Origin: Strigomonas culicis
Lineage: Eukaryota > Euglenozoa > Kinetoplastea > Trypanosomatida > Trypanosomatidae
DNA: 10,753 nucleotides
Direction of reading: 5' to 3'
Assembly (NCBI GenBank): GCA_000482145.1
Contig: AUXH01000634.1
Coordinates: 1-10,753, forward strand
The number at the start of each line of letters is the position of its first letter. Position 1 is the first letter of the stretch. Positions 6,853 to 10,753 of the stretch are shown here, in pieces. The position numbers and the translations under genes were made by a program. Under the pieces are notes generated by a model that was not told the DNA's origin, did not search any database, and was given only the letters and a program-made list of their open reading frames with translations.

Positions 6853-8006
6853 TGTATTTAACTTTTGAAGAGCTTGCTTACAGTTTTTTTTTCCTTTGAA
6901 ATACATACATATGTACACGTGTAAGATGCTGCCGCCAATTGAGAAGGAAAAAAAAAGAACAGAAAAAGAGAAAACCCTCATTATTGTTTTTTAGTATATA
7001 TATTTATATGTATACTTTTTATTGAAACGGGTAGTGTTTATTATAGATTTAAGGAGAAAGATTTTTTTTTTTATTAAGGAAAAAGTAACAAAAAAAATGT
7101 AACAAAAAGAAAAAATGAAGAAGCACAAAAGCAAAAAGAAGTTTAATTGATAGTAAAACCTGATTCAGATTAATTATGTATATAGTATTTACTTAGTTAC
7201 TGAAAATGAAGTGGATTGAAAAAAAAAAGAGAAACGGAAGAAATGGAAGTAAAAAAAAAACGAAAAACAAAACGGAAAAGAACGAAAAAGAAAGAAGGAA
7301 AAAGAAAACAACAACAACAACAACAAACAAACAACAACAGAAAATTATTATAATGCTGAAAAAAAAAAACCAGGAAGAGACTCGTATATACTAGTAGTTG
7401 GTAGAAGCGTGTTCATTCAAAGGTATTACGGATAGATAATAATAATAATTGTAAAACCATTTTTTTTATCTTTTTATAAATATAATTAATTGTTATTATT
7501 TTTTTGATGTATTTAAGATATTCTTTATTGCGTAAGGTATTATGGTATTATTATTTTCCATTTTTCTTGTGTGTTCGCAACTACATATGTATACAAAAAC
7601 AAAAAAAGAGGGTGATATAGATATATGTGTGCGTGCTTGTACGATGTTAAATGCTTTTTTTTGAAAGCAATCCGTAAAAGTACATAAGTAAGTTACAAGC
7701 AATGAAAAAGAAGGAAAACAGAAAGAACGAAGAAGGAGTAAAAAGCAAAGTAAAAAGTAAAGCAAATAACAAACTGAAAAATAAATTAATAAGGAATTGC
7801 TCTTTTTGCCGCACGTGTGGTTTAAATGACCGCATAATATACCATTTTTGTTGTTGTTTTTGGTCTAGTCCACCTTCCCAGATTATCTTTTATTTATTTA
7901 TTTATTTCTGTAGATATAAATATCCTTTTCTAATTATTTTCTTTGTTGGTTGTTGTCAGTGCGGTTGCACCTGCGGCTGCAGTGGTGGTTTGTCTGTCTG
8001 TCTCTC

Positions 8007-9635
8007 CTACTGAGACATCATGTAAATGATGGAAGGCATGCCATTGGGCTTCGGTGTGGCGGTCAGAGACGCCGACAGCGTCGCGCCGACACCACTAGGG
8101 GTGCCGTTGCCGCCGTAGAAGCGACGCTCTCGGCCCCCCTGCTGCTGCTGCTGCTGGAGGAAGGAGGCCGGCGTCAAGCAGACCATTCCGTTGTTTGCGG
8201 CCGCCTGCTGCTGCTGCTGGAGCAAAAGGGAGAGCGCGGCCGAGGGGGATAGCAGCTGTTGCTGCTGTTGCTGCTGCTGTTGCTGCTGGAGCTGGAGGAC
8301 CGTCCAGAGGTCGAGGCCGGTGGGCGCGCCGCCGTCGGCCGGCGGGCCGTACGCGATGAGCTGCGGCACGGATGTGCTGCTGGTCGACGCGGACGTCGCC
8401 TGCGGCTCCCGCGGCGGCGTCGCCACGGTGTCCTTGGCGGCCGCGTCCGCGCGCGCCCGTCGCGGGCCCGAGGTGCCGTTGAGCCGCGAGCCGCCCGACG
8501 TGCTCGCGTTGTTGGCGCCGCCCAGCTCGCCGTCGCTGACGCTGCTGTTCGCGTGCGGCGCGGCGTCAGCCACCTGGATGTTGCCGGTGCCCATGCGGGC
8601 GCGGCGGACCTGGATCTTGTGGCCGCCCTCCACCACGTAGCCGATGCGCTCCGCCTGCGCCACCTTCGCGTCTTCCTCGCGCTCGAAGAGCACAAAGCCG
8701 TAGCCTTTGCAGACAAGTCGGCCGTCGGCCGCGCCGTCGCCACCAGTCTTCTTACAGATGACCTTACAGCTGAGGATGCGGCCGAAGGGCTCGAAGAGGC
8801 GGTGGAGATCCGCGTCCGTGTACGTGTCTGGTAGACTGGCCACGTAGAGGTTGCTGCCCGCCGGTGCCGCCGCCGCGGCGCCGCGCTTGCCGCCGCCGGC
8901 CGCCGCGGCGTGGTTCACGCTCACGCTGCTGGTGTTGTTGTAGGTGCTGTTGCCATGCGCGGTCGCGTGGCTGCCGCCGAGCGGCGGCGCGGTGGTGTTC
9001 ATGGGCACGGTCGTCGTCGTGTTGTGCGAGGTGGACGCGGCGTTGCTGTTGGGCTGCGTGGGCGCGGAGGTGGAGGTGACCAGCACCTTTGGCAGCGAGA
9101 AGCCGCCGGTGAAGAAGGGCGACAGGTGGCTGTTGTGGTGGTGGCTGGGCGCCGCGCCGGGGTTTGCGCGCAGGGGCGAGCCCCCTGGCATCAGGAAGAC
9201 GTTCGGCGCCTGCGGCTGCTGGAGAAGCTGCTGCAACTGCTGCTGCTGCTGCTGCGCGCGGAGCTGCTCGAGTAGCTGGTCGTCCGGCACCGAGTGGTGG
9301 TGATGCGCGGTGGGCGGCGTTGTAGCGGCGGTTGGCTGCGTGGCCGGGCCGTTCGGGGCCGCCTGGAAGAGGGTGTACGGCGCGCTCGTCGCGAAGCCGT
9401 CCGGCTCACCGAACGTGTCCAACTGGAAGGTGCTCTTGTTGTTGGTGGTCGTGGTCGCCGTGTCGTCATCGTCGGAGAAGCCGCTGCCACCGCCGCCGCC
9501 GCGGGTGAGGTCTGTCAGCCACGATACCGTGCTGTAGGCGTCGGTGCTGTGCGGGTAGGCATGCGTGTCGTCCTGTGCATGGACGGAGAAGTGATGGGTC
9601 TCCGCGCCGCTAACGTCCAACTGGAAACCGTTCAT
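8007..9635 (-). CDS. RRM-type RNA-binding protein with Q/H/N/T-rich low-complexity arms
   Basis: It encodes 542 residues, ATG at 9635 to TAG. One RNA recognition motif lies at about 262-348, with RNP2 LYVASL (263-268) and RNP1 KGYGFVLF (310-317). The loop before RNP1 is enlarged and Gly/Asp-rich (297-306). The arms are low complexity: Asp run 55-58, Thr runs 60-64 and 206-209, His run 111-114, and Gln runs near 128-140, 450-460, 473-477 and 494-499. FQLD occurs twice, at 4-7 and 70-73. The protein ends YMMSQ. Single-RRM proteins with such tails are common post-transcriptional regulators in trypanosomatids, binding mRNA 3' UTRs; that role is inferred from the family. My unverified recollection is that the RBP9 gene lies near BILBO1 in T. 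brucei, which would make this an RBP9-type gene by synteny, so I leave the symbol blank. The prion-like arms suggest a capacity for granules, also inference. Confidence 0.92.
   Translation of the reverse strand: MNGFQLDVSGAETHHFSVHAQDDTHAYPHSTDAYSTVSWLTDLTRGGGGGSGFSDDDDTATTTTNNKSTFQLDTFGEPDGFATSAPYTLFQAAPNGPATQPTAATTPPTAHHHHSVPDDQLLEQLRAQQQQQQLQQLLQQPQAPNVFLMPGGSPLRANPGAAPSHHHNSHLSPFFTGGFSLPKVLVTSTSAPTQPNSNAASTSHNTTTTVPMNTTAPPLGGSHATAHGNSTYNNTSSVSVNHAAAAGGGKRGAAAAAPAGSNLYVASLPDTYTDADLHRLFEPFGRILSCKVICKKTGGDGAADGRLVCKGYGFVLFEREEDAKVAQAERIGYVVEGGHKIQVRRARMGTGNIQVADAAPHANSSVSDGELGGANNASTSGGSRLNGTSGPRRARADAAAKDTVATPPREPQATSASTSSTSVPQLIAYGPPADGGAPTGLDLWTVLQLQQQQQQQQQQQLLSPSAALSLLLQQQQQAAANNGMVCLTPASFLQQQQQQGGRERRFYGGNGTPSGVGATLSASLTATPKPNGMPSIIYMMSQ
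8256..8288. repeat. CAG/CAA tract encoding 11 glutamines
   Basis: Glutamines 450-460 of the RRM protein are encoded by a mix of CAG and CAA codons on the minus strand. Further Gln runs lie near 8139-8156, 8205-8219 and 9215-9254. Codon mixing limits slippage, so selection on the protein tract is plausible. Confidence 0.9.
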
Positions 9636-9745
9636 TGTTTAACAGGGCTTGTTCTTTTTTTTTTTTGCGGTACACACCGATTTCTTTTTTTTTTGTTTAA
9701 TTTCCTCCGTATTTATAAATGAATAGAAATACTGTTTTCTGGGCA

Positions 9746-9792
9746 CTGTACGAAGTCAAACCGAAGAGAGCAATGAACCAAAACAAAAGAGT
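9746..9792 (-). promoter_or_regulatory. Possible spliced-leader acceptor for the RRM gene
   Basis: In sense, CTCTTTTGTTTTGG and then TTGCTCTCTTCGG precede CTTCGTACAG, with AG at 9746-9747. The implied 5' UTR is 110 bases. The pyrimidine tract is interrupted by purines, and other AGs lie nearby, so the exact site is uncertain. Confidence 0.35.
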
Positions 9793-10186
9793 CCGTTGAA
9801 ATTTCTTTTTTTAGTTATTTTTGTTTATAGAGTGATCTGATGCGAAAACAAAAACAAAAAGTAATCTAAAAATACAACACAGGAGTGCAGAAAACCAAAA
9901 GAAAAAGAGAATTCAAAAAAAAAAATGCCTGTAAAAGGAAGAAAAAAAATGAAAAAAGCAATTTGGATAACGAATACAAAAAGTTAAATTATTTTTAAAA
10001 AGGAAAAATCAAAAATGATGAAGTAGAACAAAGAAAGTAATAATATGAAAAATGTAAACTACAATTTGATGTTATTTTGTTTTTTTCCCTCGTGTATTCT
10101 ATTAAAGATACTTTATGAGTATTCGCTACAAGAAACACAAAGAAAAAAGATGAAAGAAATATAGATGAGAAAGAGAGTTATGCACT

Positions 10187-10190
<4 letters not shown>

Positions 10191-10216
<26 letters not shown>
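10191..10216. repeat. (TA)13 microsatellite
   Basis: Perfect TA dinucleotide array of about thirteen units in the spacer upstream of the RRM gene. Confidence 0.9.
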
Positions 10217-10221
<5 letters not shown>

Positions 10222-10553
10222 AAAAGAGATAACTACTAGCTTCCGTTATGTAATAAGCTGTTCAACATGGAAAAAAAAAATCATAGAGAAAGAGATGCGG
10301 GAGGAGGAATCATAATAATGAAAAACCACCGAGAAACAGTCAGGTGTACAGGTGTGTATGTGGCATAGCAGAAAAAAAAATCAATGAAAGCCACCAACAT
10401 GAATACCAATAATACTACTAATAACAACAACAATAGCAAGACACAAAGGTCACCACACGGATGACGGTTGACTGTTTATGTTGCCGACGCAGCAGCAAAG
10501 CAATACAAAAAAACCACAAACCAACAAAAAAACAGGAGGAGTAGCAGCAAGCG

Positions 10554-10670
10554 TCAAGCACTTTCATGACAGAGAGCGGCACACCGCTGAGAGCCCTTAC
10601 AGGCGAACGAGGTAGTGCCATTGCGGCGGCGGAGGGAAGCGTGACGCCACACGGGCGGGATGTCAGCCAT
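10554..10670 (-). CDS. Possible very small ORF of 38 codons in a GC-rich island
   Basis: ATG at 10670 to TGA at 10554 gives a 38-residue peptide beginning MADIPPVWRH, with an Arg triplet at 14-16 and three Cys. It fits three local signs. GC rises to coding-like levels over almost exactly this interval. The ATG is the first one after a TATAG splice-like acceptor. A long pyrimidine tract lies just upstream in sense. Competing readings exist: a frame open to 10418 with an internal ATG at 10621 (67 residues, hydrophobic middle), and a plus-strand ATG at 10566 giving 48 residues. I do not recognise any of them. It may instead be a conserved UTR element. Confidence 0.25.
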   Translation of the reverse strand: MADIPPVWRHASLRRRNGTTSFACKGSQRCAALCHESA

Positions 10671-10692
10671 CGCACAGCGCTGTCAGACAGAA

Positions 10693-10710
10693 CTATAGAG
10701 AGAGATAAGT

Positions 10711-10752
<42 letters not shown>
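10693..10752 (-). promoter_or_regulatory. Pyrimidine tract and acceptor-like AG at window edge
   Basis: The plus-strand (GATA)n and (GA)n arrays read in sense as (CT)n, then (TCTA)n, then TCTCTCTCTATAG, with AG at 10693-10694. This has the form of a spliced-leader acceptor 23 bases before the ATG at 10670. A second AG (GACAG) lies slightly downstream. Confidence 0.35.
10709..10752. repeat. GATA/GA microsatellite at the window end
   Basis: A few GATA units pass into an uninterrupted GA dinucleotide array of about fifteen units that continues to within a base of the window end. The abrupt end inside a repeat could mark a contig end or only the window cut. Confidence 0.9.

Positions 10753-10753
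<1 letters not shown>

Larger units (their letters stand above)
5049..8006. other. Gene-poor AT-rich spacer of almost 3 kb
   Basis: I find no convincing gene. The sequence is dominated by A and T runs, ATT/ATA triplets and simple repeats. Blocks of a few hundred bases alternate between A-rich (about 5400-6540, 7080-7370, 7700-7790) and T-rich (about 6570-7075, 7450-7600, 7835-7960) on the plus strand. Open frames in it translate to poly-Lys, poly-Phe or Ile-rich low-complexity peptides and are composition artefacts. It should contain a long 3' UTR of the RRM gene and the 5' region of BILBO1. Two small structured spots are listed separately: a hairpin at 5687-5711 and an 11-base duplication at 5984-6005. 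Confidence 0.7.
9636..10753. other. Upstream spacer of the RRM gene with a GC-rich island
   Basis: AT-rich and A-rich on the plus strand from about 9770 to 10440. It has a TA microsatellite at 10191-10216, then a much more GC-rich island at about 10545-10690, then GATA and GA repeats to the window edge. Apart from the small ORF in the island no gene is supported. Confidence 0.65.

Noticed and set aside
6557..7394. Two plus-strand ORFs, one Phe-rich and one Lys/Asn/Thr-rich
   Set aside because: They are translations of T-rich and A-rich blocks with simple repeats, on the strand opposite to all real genes.
1781..8009. Reassigned stop codons, as in Blastocrithidia
   Set aside because: All three complete genes end with normal stops at sensible C-termini and have no in-frame stops inside; BILBO1 ends in a run of stops.
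7496..8013. Several 60-100 codon ORFs on both strands
   Set aside because: They are low-complexity, AT-driven and overlap the probable 3' UTR of the RRM gene.
8259..8834. Plus-strand ORF starting with a leucine run
   Set aside because: The leucines are the antisense reading of the poly-Gln tract in the RRM gene.
1..10753. tRNA, rRNA, CRISPR arrays or transposons
   Set aside because: I saw no tRNA box-like pairs, no rRNA sequence, no spaced direct repeats and no reverse transcriptase or transposase motifs. Repeats here are microsatellites or protein-level repeats.

Overview
The window looks like nuclear DNA of a trypanosomatid (Kinetoplastea). One gene is clearly BILBO1, the flagellar pocket collar scaffold known from kinetoplastids. 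All four substantial genes lie on the minus strand with no introns, as expected inside one polycistronic transcription unit. Each start codon is preceded, in the sense direction, by a pyrimidine-rich stretch and an AG, as expected for spliced-leader trans-splicing. The coding blocks are very GC-rich (about 70% by eye) and the spacers very AT-rich (roughly 20-30% GC, full of homopolymers and simple repeats). That contrast is stronger than I associate with T. brucei or Leishmania. I cannot name the genus.

Layout in transcription order, from high to low coordinates. (1) At 9636-10753 there is a spacer with a GC-rich island near 10545-10690 and a (CT)n tract in sense at the window edge; the island may hold a very small gene. 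(2) At 8007-9635 is a single-RRM RNA-binding protein with long glutamine/histidine/asparagine/threonine-rich arms. (3) At 5049-8006 is a spacer of nearly 3 kb, AT-rich, with no convincing gene, probably mostly the RRM gene's 3' UTR. (4) At 3309-5048 is BILBO1. (5) At 2450-3308 is a spacer with an unusual moderate-GC segment next to a good splice-acceptor signal. (6) At 1832-2449 is a small single-span membrane protein of unknown function. (7) At 1263-1831 is a spacer. (8) From 1262 down to the window start is a 3'-truncated gene for a repeat protein carrying seven copies of an F-x-P-x-I-[ST] motif and five RLY motifs.

BILBO1 builds the collar around the flagellar pocket neck, and the F-x-P-x-I repeat protein may also be cytoskeletal, though that is only inference. 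In trypanosomatids genes in one unit need not share a function, and expression is set mainly after transcription, so the long UTRs and the RRM protein belong to the regulatory side of this biology.

Most worth checking: the repeat architecture of the truncated protein; the first EF-hand of BILBO1, which looks unable to bind calcium; GC-rich in-frame extensions past the stops of two genes, against a block of tandem stops after BILBO1; and two small segments with splice-like signals that may encode mini-proteins or upstream ORFs.
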